Origin: Chloroflexota bacterium
GTDB taxonomy: Bacteria > Chloroflexota > Anaerolineae > Aggregatilineales > Phototrophicaceae
Direction: 5' to 3'
NCBI GenBank assembly: GCA_026706455.1
Contig: JAPOYS010000179.1
Span: 1-32,121, forward strand
DNA length: 32,121 nt
The position numbers and the translations under genes were made by a program. A model generated the notes under the pieces. The model did no database searches. It saw only the letters and a list, made by a program, of their open reading frames with translations, and had not been told where the DNA came from. Of this stretch, positions 7,596-13,925 are shown in pieces. The stretch's first letter is position 1. The number at the start of each line of letters is the position of its first letter.

Positions 7596-7640
7596 TTGAC
7601 CCTGTTCATCGTCTTCATTTTCGCCGCCCCGCTGCTCTAA
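7596..7640 (+). pseudogene. Vestige 2 of the GT-C-like membrane protein gene start
   Basis: This is a second copy of the 14-codon fragment, now starting with TTG instead of ATG and otherwise encoding TLFIVFIFAAPLL before TAA. It is almost identical to vestige 1, and both differ from the intact gene at the same positions (V for A, P for V). Vestiges 1 and 2 therefore derive from one truncated ancestor. Confidence 0.78.
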
Positions 7641-7651
7641 CTCACCGCTCG

Positions 7652-7679
7652 TTGAGTTCCCGCATCACTGGTGTATAAT
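7652..7679 (+). promoter_or_regulatory. Promoter of toxin-antitoxin module 3
   Basis: TTGAGT (7652-7657), a 16-bp spacer and TATAAT (7674-7679), identical to the module 2 promoter. It may also drive the membrane protein gene at 8340, which begins 15 bp after toxin 3 with no visible promoter between. Confidence 0.75.
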
Positions 7680-7707
7680 CTCTTTGGGCGTTCCTGGGAG
7701 GCTCGGC

Positions 7708-7938
7708 ATGAAGACATTTACCGTAGCAGAAGCGAAGGCAAACCTGGACAAGGTACTGGAGCACGCCAAAGAGGGTGGCACCGTCATCCTTATCGGCGAG
7801 GACGATCAGGCCTACAAGCTCGTATCCACGCACGTTCCCAAAAAGGGCCCGCGCAAAGCCGGGCGTCTAAAGGGCAAACTCAAGATTAGTGATGAGTTCT
7901 ATGAACCCCTGCCTGAGTTTGAACCCTACACCAAATGA
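7708..7938 (+). CDS. Phd/YefM-type antitoxin, module 3
   Basis: The 76-aa antitoxin starts at the ATG 744 bp after that of module 2, behind the same GGGAGG site. Residues 1-52 are identical to antitoxin 2. The tail then changes to RLKGKLKISDEFYEPLPEFE and PYTK, closer in pattern to antitoxin 1 (FKGQIKI, LPEFEPYMK). The identical DNA-binding half and distinct toxin-binding half suggest shared regulation with separate toxin specificity. The stop overlaps the toxin start by 4 bp. Confidence 0.9.
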   Translation: MKTFTVAEAKANLDKVLEHAKEGGTVILIGEDDQAYKLVSTHVPKKGPRKAGRLKGKLKISDEFYEPLPEFEPYTK

Positions 7939-8324
7939 GCTACTTGCTGGACACTTCGGCCTTGCTCTGGTTTGTGACGGACGACAAACGTCTAAGCACT
8001 TTAGCTCGGCGTGTCCTTGAGGAGTCTGGCAATGACATTTATTTCAGCCTCGCTAGTGTCTGGGAATTGGCGATAAAAGCCAACTTGGGCCGAGGGCTGG
8101 ATTTGCCTCGACCATTCGCGGAATTTGTAGATATCGAACTACAGGCTGAACGGATACAGATTCTGAATATCGAACTGGCTCACTGCAAACACGTTGCGAA
8201 CATGCCCCACCACCACCGCGACCCCTTCGACCGACTTCTAATCGCCCAATCCCTAGTCGAGAATATTCCCATCATCACCAGCGACGCTGCCTTTGACCTG
8301 TACCCCGTCGAGCGCCTCTGGTAG
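7935..8324 (+). CDS. VapC-family PIN-domain toxin, module 3
   Basis: This 129-aa PIN nuclease has an intact acidic set: Asp6 (YLLDTSA), Glu44 (SVWELAIK), the aspartates of HHRDPFDRL and the aspartate of ITSDAAFD. The C-terminal third is identical in protein to toxin 2, with only a handful of silent changes at DNA level. The N-terminal two thirds differ widely. It lies directly upstream of the intact membrane protein gene, so this module holds the ancestral position in the array. Confidence 0.9.
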   Translation: MSYLLDTSALLWFVTDDKRLSTLARRVLEESGNDIYFSLASVWELAIKANLGRGLDLPRPFAEFVDIELQAERIQILNIELAHCKHVANMPHHHRDPFDRLLIAQSLVENIPIITSDAAFDLYPVERLW

Positions 8325-8339
8325 ATCAGACGGCCTGCA

Positions 8340-10079
8340 ATGACTCTCTTCATCGCCTTCATTTTCGCCGCCGTTTTGCTCGGCGCGGGCGCGATGCTCT
8401 CCCCCGCCTGGCGAACCGAGCAGCCGCGCGTCGGCCTCGCCGCGGCTCTGTGCTTGGGCCTTGTCGTCGGCGGTTCCGTCTTTTACGCCGAAGCCTTCGC
8501 TTGGGACACCCTGGTCGTGGATTATCTGCTCTTCGCCCTGCTGGCCGGCGTCGTGCTCGGCGGCACCCTTTCCACAGCGCAGGCGCGGGCAGAAGCGCGC
8601 GGCGAACGGCTGGAAGATCGCGACCAAGGTTGGCCCGGACCCGGCGACCTGGCCTTCTTCGCGTTCGTGGCGCTCCTGCTGCTGATACCGCTCTTGCAGC
8701 TGGCCGCTCCGCTCGGCGACCATGGGCAGAGCGCCGGTTTCCACAGCCTGGCAACCCGCGACGGCGGCTCCTTTACGTCGCTGGCGCCCTATCTCCCCAA
8801 TGAAAACGTAATTGTCGCGCCCGGTTTTCACGCCCTCTCCGCCTATCTCAGCGCGCAGTTGGATCAGCCGATTCCCGATATTCAACGTAGCGTTTCCGCC
8901 GTGATCGCCCTCTTGATCGTTTGGCTCGCCTACGACTTTGGCGCCGACCTGGCCGACAAGCGACTGGGGCGCGCGCTGACAATCGCGGCGCTGTTAAGCA
9001 TCGGCGTTTATCGCAGCTGCCTCGACGGACACTTCGCTGAACTGCTGGCGCTGCTATTCCTGGCCGCCTGCCTGCTGTACAGCCTGCGCCTGCTGCGCCA
9101 GTTCTCGCTCGCTGATCTCATCGCCGCCGGCCTTATGGCGGGCGCGATCGCCTATACCAGCCTGAGCTTGAGCCTGGTTCTGCTCTTGGGCTGGGTTACG
9201 TTGCTCGTTCTGGCCTGGTCAAAGGCCAATGGCGCCTTTTCAATTTCGAGCCGCTGGGCGCTGACCATCGGCGCGCCGGTTGTCGGCATAGTCGGCATCG
9301 CGCCCTGGCTGGTCAACAATCTGGCGCTGATGCGCCCGAATAACGCCTCGCCTTACCCGGCCGATCCCAGCAATCTCGCGCTCATAGTCCAGGAACACGG
9401 CTTCGTGATATGCTTCCTCGCGTCTTCGGGCATCTACTGCGGATTGCGCGCGAAAGGCATCCGCCGCTTCGTTTCCGCGCTGATGCTCGGATGGCTGCTG
9501 CTCATCCTTGAGACGGCGTCAGTGGGCCTCATCGGCCGACTGCTGCCAACCCTCGGCGCCCTCACGAATGCGCCAAATCTGGCGCGCCACGGACCGATCT
9601 TGCCCTTCATATGGTTCGGCGGCCTTGCTCTGCTTCACTTATGGGACGCCCGCCTATCCACCGCTTTCGCTCGATTAGGGCGCCATTCAACATCCCTCTT
9701 GCTGACCTCCGCCGCCGCCCTGCTGATTTTGCTCAGCCTGAATCTTCAACCGCTACTGACGATACTGGGCTTTCCGCCAGCGAGCCTCAGCCATGACGAA
9801 GTCGCCGCCATGACCTGGCTGCGCGAAAATACAGCGGCCGACGCCGTCGTCATGGCGGCCGATGGGAGCGCCTGGCTGCCGCTCTTCGCCGAGCGGCCGG
9901 CGGTCCATTTCCGCGCATTCCGCTACTTCGAATGGGATCTGATGCAGAGCGCCGACGTGGACCTATCCGAAGTCGAATACGTCTATGCGCCGGCGGATGC
10001 GGAACCGCCCACTAATATGATGCTGAAGCTGGTGTATAAGCAAGGCAATGCGCGGGTGTATGAGACAGTTGGAGGCTAG
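8340..10079 (+). CDS. Multi-pass membrane protein, GT-C glycosyltransferase-like
   Basis: This 579-aa protein has about a dozen hydrophobic segments, beginning with MTLFIAFIFAAVLLGAGAML. A short soluble C-terminal domain (about 500-579) contains MTWLRENTAADAVVMA, FAERPAVHFRAFRYF and a final NARVYETV. That order, many membrane helices then a compact domain ending in 'RVYE', is typical of GT-C type lipid-linked-sugar glycosyltransferases and related Chloroflexota membrane proteins. A GFHALSAYLSAQL stretch sits between helices. No catalytic DD/DE pair in the first loop is certain, so the activity is an inference. The gene begins 15 bp after toxin 3 without a clear ribosome-binding site. Its 3' end overlaps the convergent DUF2335 gene by 68 bp. 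Confidence 0.7.
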   Translation: MTLFIAFIFAAVLLGAGAMLSPAWRTEQPRVGLAAALCLGLVVGGSVFYAEAFAWDTLVVDYLLFALLAGVVLGGTLSTAQARAEARGERLEDRDQGWPGPGDLAFFAFVALLLLIPLLQLAAPLGDHGQSAGFHSLATRDGGSFTSLAPYLPNENVIVAPGFHALSAYLSAQLDQPIPDIQRSVSAVIALLIVWLAYDFGADLADKRLGRALTIAALLSIGVYRSCLDGHFAELLALLFLAACLLYSLRLLRQFSLADLIAAGLMAGAIAYTSLSLSLVLLLGWVTLLVLAWSKANGAFSISSRWALTIGAPVVGIVGIAPWLVNNLALMRPNNASPYPADPSNLALIVQEHGFVICFLASSGIYCGLRAKGIRRFVSALMLGWLLLILETASVGLIGRLLPTLGALTNAPNLARHGPILPFIWFGGLALLHLWDARLSTAFARLGRHSTSLLLTSAAALLILLSLNLQPLLTILGFPPASLSHDEVAAMTWLRENTAADAVVMAADGSAWLPLFAERPAVHFRAFRYFEWDLMQSADVDLSEVEYVYAPADAEPPTNMMLKLVYKQGNARVYETVGG

Positions 10080-10719
10080 GAGTCTGAATCGGGTCGGACA
10101 GGTTGCGATAACTTCTTAATCCAGACTCTGCGTCCCTTGTACTCAGCAACTGGTGAACAAAGATGCCCGCGATACCCACAATCTCAAAGATCAATATTGC
10201 GATTCCGGCTGCGTCATGACCCAAACGCACCATATAAAAAGCGCCAAGTGAAATTCCAATAACTGCGATGAACGCGAACCATTGACCCCTTCGCTCGCGA
10301 TTTGCAATTGCGGCGACTACCGAACGATCCAAGTCTGCAGAATCCTTCTGGTCCTTCGACTCAGTGTTGATTCTATGTGCGCTCAACTTTTCCGCGATAG
10401 TAAGTATGCGGGCCTGCCGCGACATCCTCTGAATTTCTCGTTTTTGTGACAACTCGAACAGTTCCTTTGCGCTGCCTGGCAATATGTCTTCCCAGCGCGC
10501 TGCTAAATCCGGATGCACATCAGGACCCGAATAATGCTCCTCGCTCCTAATATGAACGATCTGCTGCTCGAATCTTTCCAGAAGCTCTTTACGCTTGTCT
10601 TCAGGCAATGCGTCCATTAGTTCGCGCGGAATAGAAATCCCGCTTGAAGAGGCGCTCGTCTGCGCTGATTCGCTTGGATGATCCTCTTCGGTTTTCAAGC
10701 AGTGCCGTCCTCTACGCAT
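10012..10719 (-). CDS. DUF2335 family membrane protein
   Basis: This 235-aa protein has the DUF2335 signature: HYSGPDVHPDLAARWEDILP and GSAKELFELS, followed by a charged helix with QKREIQRMSRQ. Two membrane segments then follow (about 145-163 and 168-187: WFAFIAVIGISLGAFYMV and IAILIFEIVGIAGIFV). The function of the family is unknown. The start at 10719 overlaps the upstream small gene by 25 bp, suggesting translational coupling. A later ATG (MDALPEDKR) is possible. The tail after the last helix is about 40 residues and is antisense to the 3' end of the membrane protein gene, so the original stop may have been lost. The region is AT-richer than its neighbours, a sign of possible transfer. Confidence 0.78.
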   Translation of the reverse strand: MRRGRHCLKTEEDHPSESAQTSASSSGISIPRELMDALPEDKRKELLERFEQQIVHIRSEEHYSGPDVHPDLAARWEDILPGSAKELFELSQKREIQRMSRQARILTIAEKLSAHRINTESKDQKDSADLDRSVVAAIANRERRGQWFAFIAVIGISLGAFYMVRLGHDAAGIAILIFEIVGIAGIFVHQLLSTRDAESGLRSYRNLSDPIQTPSLQLSHTPAHCLAYTPASASY

Positions 10720-10952
10720 TCCTGTTCGTATTTGTCAATTGCCGATAAGAGCGTGTCTCCTACTTCTTGCCAAAGCGAACGAAGCGAGTCCACGTCAGAT
10801 ACCACCAATCTGCTATTGGCACGGTGCTTTATCTTTTCCAGACTACTGTGACCCAACACGCCAAACATATCAAACGCGCTCGCCATGCCGTGCAAAAACG
10901 GACGCTCCGGCAACAAATACCTGCGCGCGATCTCTGTCTTCCGGTCGCTCAT
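10695..10952 (-). CDS. Small protein (85 aa) paired with the DUF2335 gene
   Basis: I do not assign a family. The sequence is soluble and compact, with ARRYLLPERPFLHGMASAFD, then FGVLGHSSLEKIKHRAN and a C-terminal helix (LWQEVGDTLLSAIDKYEQE). Three in-frame ATGs are possible (10976, 10961, 10952). The ATG at 10952 is preferred because AGGA lies 8 bp upstream and it leaves a normal leader after the promoter at 10992-11021. The stop overlaps the DUF2335 start, so the two form one operon and may act together at the membrane. Confidence 0.68.
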   Translation of the reverse strand: MSDRKTEIARRYLLPERPFLHGMASAFDMFGVLGHSSLEKIKHRANSRLVVSDVDSLRSLWQEVGDTLLSAIDKYEQECVEDGTA

Positions 10953-10991
10953 GGCCGACATCCTTTCGCGAAACATCTGTCTCTCACAGCT

Positions 10992-11021
10992 ATTCTACGC
11001 AGCATAACATAACCATGTCAA
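10992..11021 (-). promoter_or_regulatory. Promoter of the small-protein/DUF2335 operon
   Basis: On the minus strand a perfect TTGACA (11021-11016), an 18-bp spacer and TAGAAT (10997-10992) precede the operon. It is divergent from the SDR gene at 11118. Confidence 0.72.
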
Positions 11022-11117
11022 CAGATTTGCCCGCAACTCATGTCTGCATCTGCCCAAAGAATGCAACAGATTCTGCGCTACAATTCCCCAAGTCCTTTTG
11101 AGACAGGAGCCACCAAC

Positions 11118-11963
11118 ATGCCCAAACGAAAAGTTGTCCTCACCGGCGCCAGCGGCACGATCGCCAGCGTCCTGCTGCCCGCCCTGCGCGAACGCTACGA
11201 CCTCACCCTGCTTGACGCGCGCGCGACGGACAAGCGCGGCGCAGCAGTCGACGGCGTGCAAATCGTCGACCTGCTGAATAAAGACCGCGATAGCTACCGT
11301 CATCACTTCCAAGGCGCCGACGCCGTTGTGCATTGCGCCTTTTATCGCGTCGCCGATCAAGGAGACGACGCCTACTTCTCGTCCGAACTTGAGAATTTGC
11401 AGTTGACCTACAACGTTTACCAAGTCGCCTGGGAGGAAGGCCTGCGCCGCCTGGTGGCCGCAAGCACAAACCACGCCGCTGACTTCTACGAGAATTACGC
11501 GCTTGACGGACGCGTGCCGATGGTGACGCCGGCAGTGAACGCATCGGACAATTGGTACGGCTGGGCGAAGATCGCCTTCGAGCAAATCGGCCAAGTCTAC
11601 GCCAGCGGCGTCACGCACGGCGGTAGACCCCTGGAAAACGTGCAGATTCGCATCGGCGGACCGCGCGAGACCGATGTCGCTGAAGCGCCGTTGGGCGATC
11701 TGCGCCGGATGCGCCGCGCCCTCGCCGTCTACATCAGCCAGCGCGATATGGCTCAACTCTTCATCAAGAGCATCGAAACCGAGGATATCCGCGACGAGCT
11801 GGGCGTCCCCTTCCAAATCTTCTATGGCATCAGCGCCAACCCGCACGCCATCTGGAGCAGCGCCAGCGCCCGCCGCGTCATCGGCTACGCGCCGCAAGAC
11901 AATTCGGAGGAACGCTTCTTCGATCTCATTCAGAAGCACATGAAAGCCGCCGGCGTCAGCTGA
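11118..11963 (+). CDS. NAD-dependent epimerase/dehydratase (uronate dehydrogenase-like SDR)
   Basis: The 281-aa protein starts at the ATG at 11118, behind AGGAG, and begins MPKRKVVLTGASGTIAS, an extended-SDR nucleotide-binding motif. The catalytic pair is Tyr147 and Lys151 (YGWAK), after ASTNHAADFYE. The stretches 'STNH', RIGGPRE and a C-terminal GISAN with WSSASARRVIGYAP resemble uronate dehydrogenases, which oxidise glucuronate or galacturonate to the aldarate lactone using NAD. Other sugar-nucleotide epimerases are less alike in these regions. The enzyme is cytoplasmic. The gene stands alone on its strand, convergent with the aminotransferase 46 bp away, and is not in a visible uronate pathway cluster. 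Confidence 0.83.
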   Translation: MPKRKVVLTGASGTIASVLLPALRERYDLTLLDARATDKRGAAVDGVQIVDLLNKDRDSYRHHFQGADAVVHCAFYRVADQGDDAYFSSELENLQLTYNVYQVAWEEGLRRLVAASTNHAADFYENYALDGRVPMVTPAVNASDNWYGWAKIAFEQIGQVYASGVTHGGRPLENVQIRIGGPRETDVAEAPLGDLRRMRRALAVYISQRDMAQLFIKSIETEDIRDELGVPFQIFYGISANPHAIWSSASARRVIGYAPQDNSEERFFDLIQKHMKAAGVS

Positions 11964-12009
11964 GGGAGGGGCCGCGCCGCGTAGACACTGGCGGTCGGGG
12001 TGGCTTGTG

Positions 12010-13401
12010 TCACTCCGCCAACAGCCGCGGCGCCACCTCCCGCATAGTTGGCTTCAGCGTCGATAGCGCCGCCCTCAATGCCGCCAGCGCCCGCTCGATC
12101 TCGGCGCTAGCCATCGGCGTCGAGATGCAAAACATGCTGCGATTGCTCGTGTATACACCCCGATTGAGCAGCTCCAGATGCAAGAGCTCCGGCAGCGGGT
12201 CGATGTCTCGGCTCGCGCGGGCGGCACCCTGCATGGTCTTCACCGGCGCGTCCGTCCATTGGATCTGCTGCAGCGAGCCATAACCGAGGCATTGCGCGCG
12301 AATCCCCAGCTCGGCGAACAATTCGTTGAGGCCCGTTCCCAAGCGCTCGCCCAAACCATTTATGCGATCAATCGTCGCCTGATCAAGCCGACTCATCGCC
12401 GCGCTGCCGGCCGTCATCGTCATGTTGTTGCCATTGAAGGTGCCGCTGTGGAAGAGCGAGTCCGCGCCCGCATGTGGATCAAACTGCGCCATGATGTCCG
12501 CCCGCCCGCCAAAGGCGCCGACCGGGAAGCCGCCGCCAATAATCTTGGCCATGGACGTCATGTCCGGTATCGCGTCCTCAACCGTCTGCCAACCGCCTAT
12601 GCCGAGCCGTAAAGTGACGATCTCGTCGAAGAGCAGCAGGACATCGTATCGATCAGATAGTTGCCGCAGTCCCGGCAGATAGCCAGGCGCCGGCGGTATC
12701 ATGCCGCCTGCGTTCGGCATCGGCTCAACGATGATCCCGGCGATGCGCTGATGATGCTCGCGCAGCAGCCTCTCCATCGCCTCCAGGTCATTGAAGGGCG
12801 CGATCATGACCGCATTCAGCACCGCATGCGGCACGCCCCGCCCTTCCAGCCGCGCAACCGGCTGCCCGGCCGACGCCGGGTCAGGATGGACACTCACCTC
12901 GACGAAATCATGCGAGCCGTGATAACCGCCATCCATCTTGACGATGATGTCGCGGCCAGTGAAGGCGCGCGCCGCCCGCATCATCATCATGGTGGCTTCC
13001 GTACCCGAGTTGGTGAAGCGCAGCAGTTCGACGCTCGGCACCCGTTCGATCAGCAGCTTGGCCAACTCGACCTGGGGCGCGGCCGTCGTCCCGAAAACCG
13101 TGCCCCGCGTCAACTGATCGGCCGCCTCCTCAACGATGCCCGGCTGCGCATGACCGTGGATCAGCGAGGTGAAGTTATTCAGAAAGTCGAGATAGCGATT
13201 GCCATCGCAATCCGTGAGCCAGGCGCCCTCGCCAGCGACCATGTAGGTCGGGTAGGGCGCGTGCCAGGTGGCGCTGCGCGTCTCGCCGCCGGGCAGGTAT
13301 CGTTGCGCCTCGTCGTGCCGCGCCCGCGACCGGGCCGTCCGCTCACGGTAGCGCCTAATGATCTCATGCTCGGCTTGCCCCACGTCGATTACCGTCTCCA
13401 T
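12010..13401 (-). CDS. Class III aminotransferase (glutamate-1-semialdehyde 2,1-aminomutase-like)
   Basis: This 463-aa PLP enzyme has the fold-type I class III signatures. They include DCDGNRYLDFLNNFTSLIHG near residue 65, NSGTEATMMMMRAAR, DGGYHGSHD, LLLFDEIVTLRLGIGG, and the Schiff-base lysine Lys286 in MAKIIGGGFPVGAFGG. These place it near glutamate-1-semialdehyde aminomutases, but relatives in this branch also include omega-aminotransferases. With no heme genes nearby, the substrate stays open. The start was set at the ATG at 13401 because AGGAGAG lies upstream at usable spacing. The in-frame GTG at 13413 would sit almost on that site. Confidence 0.87.
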   Translation of the reverse strand: METVIDVGQAEHEIIRRYRERTARSRARHDEAQRYLPGGETRSATWHAPYPTYMVAGEGAWLTDCDGNRYLDFLNNFTSLIHGHAQPGIVEEAADQLTRGTVFGTTAAPQVELAKLLIERVPSVELLRFTNSGTEATMMMMRAARAFTGRDIIVKMDGGYHGSHDFVEVSVHPDPASAGQPVARLEGRGVPHAVLNAVMIAPFNDLEAMERLLREHHQRIAGIIVEPMPNAGGMIPPAPGYLPGLRQLSDRYDVLLLFDEIVTLRLGIGGWQTVEDAIPDMTSMAKIIGGGFPVGAFGGRADIMAQFDPHAGADSLFHSGTFNGNNMTMTAGSAAMSRLDQATIDRINGLGERLGTGLNELFAELGIRAQCLGYGSLQQIQWTDAPVKTMQGAARASRDIDPLPELLHLELLNRGVYTSNRSMFCISTPMASAEIERALAALRAALSTLKPTMREVAPRLLAE

Positions 13402-13444
13402 AATGAAGTCCACTCTCCTAGTATCGCCACGAGCCGCTGCGCAG

Positions 13445-13474
13445 ATTGTAATCGCGGCTCCCGTGAAAAAACAA
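13445..13474 (-). promoter_or_regulatory. Possible promoter of the aminotransferase gene
   Basis: On the minus strand TTGTTT (13474-13469), an 18-bp spacer and TACAAT (13450-13445) lie about 45 bp before the ATG at 13401. The -10 is good, the -35 only fair. Confidence 0.45.
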
Positions 13475-13544
13475 TCATCGCATCTTCTGTGTCCTCAGTA
13501 AGTAGTTCCAATTAAGTAATGCAAATTTCACTAAAGCAACGATT

Positions 13545-13619
13545 TGTAGGGGCGACATACTATGTCGCCCAAAACCACAAGTCGCAGCGGCAGCGGGCGA
13601 CCAGATTGGTCACCCCTAC
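13545..13619 (+). repeat. Composite hairpin repeat (two GTAGGGGCGA units facing each other)
   Basis: The left unit TGTAGGGGCGACATACTATG ends in TCGCCC. The right unit GGGCGACCAGATTGGTCACC ends in CCTAC. They are joined by a linker AAAACCACAAGTCGCAGCGG plus CAGC. Each unit is a hairpin, with inner arms CATA/TATG and CCA/TGG. About 62 bp of it recurs in inverted orientation at the right edge of the window, linker included. Confidence 0.88.
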
Positions 13620-13631
13620 GAGGCGCGCTTC

Positions 13632-13681
13632 TTTCGCATGACTAACTTGGTACTGCTTAGATCCAAGTTAGTCATGCGAAA
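13632..13681. repeat. Perfect 19-bp inverted repeat with 12-nt loop
   Basis: TTTCGCATGACTAACTTGG (13632-13650) is the exact reverse complement of 13663-13681, separated by TACTGCTTAGAT. No T-run follows, so it is not a normal intrinsic terminator. It sits between two repeats of the other family but does not share their sequence. It may be a separate miniature element or a protein-binding palindrome. Confidence 0.85.
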
Positions 13682-13706
13682 ACTCATTGAAATCTATGGC
13701 GGGAGT

Positions 13707-13731
13707 GGGCGAGCCGGCGGCTCGCCCCTAC
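13707..13731 (-). repeat. Single hairpin repeat unit
   Basis: GGGCGAGCCGGCGGCTCGCC followed by CCTAC. The unit reads in the opposite orientation (ending rather than starting at GTAGGGG). The inner arms GAGCCG/CGGCTC pair perfectly. Confidence 0.82.
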
Positions 13732-13854
13732 GAAGATTGGATTATTTTGGCGATTTCATTGATGCAGCCATTATTCTCATTACTTGCTCGGTATCACTTC
13801 TGCGTTCTCGGTGGTGAAAATGAACTGATCCCAGGCAGCCGGCGCCGAAACCGA

Positions 13855-13883
13855 TAGTCAGTCCGGGCGCTCTGTTCTATAAT
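13855..13883 (+). promoter_or_regulatory. Possible promoter of the glycosidase gene
   Basis: TATAAT at 13878-13883 with TAGTCA (13855-13860) at 17 bp. The -10 is perfect, the -35 matches TTGACA at four of six positions. It lies 42 bp before the ATG at 13926. Confidence 0.55.
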
Positions 13884-13925
13884 CGAGGCTGAAACTTGAT
13901 TCCCCAATTCTATTACGGAGTGCAG

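Larger units (their letters stand above)
7596..7859 (+). repeat. 264-bp near-identical direct repeat, copy B
   Basis: This is the partner of the block at 6852-7115, offset by exactly 744 bp. It covers vestige 2, the promoter of module 3 and the 5' two thirds of antitoxin 3. Such a long, nearly perfect direct repeat is a substrate for homologous recombination that would delete or amplify one module. Confidence 0.9.
13402..13925. other. 524-bp intergenic region with repeats, no gene seen
   Basis: This divergent spacer between the aminotransferase (minus) and the glycosidase (plus) carries both promoters. It also holds a composite hairpin repeat (13545-13619), a perfect 19-bp inverted repeat (13632-13681) and a further single hairpin repeat (13707-13731). 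The remainder is AT-richer. I see no coding frame worth calling. Confidence 0.7.

Noticed and set aside
10995..11939. 314-aa minus-strand frame opposite the SDR gene
   Set aside because: It is the shadow of an SDR with a good Rossmann motif and YxxxK pair. The translation has no coherent family signature.
11964..12009. GCGTAGACAC stretch shared with the right edge of the window
   Set aside because: Only about ten bases match 32094-32104, which is too short to claim a repeat.
12661..13515. 284-aa plus-strand frame opposite the aminotransferase
   Set aside because: It is antisense to a well-supported PLP enzyme, rich in Arg, His and Asp with no recognisable domain, and has no ribosome-binding site.
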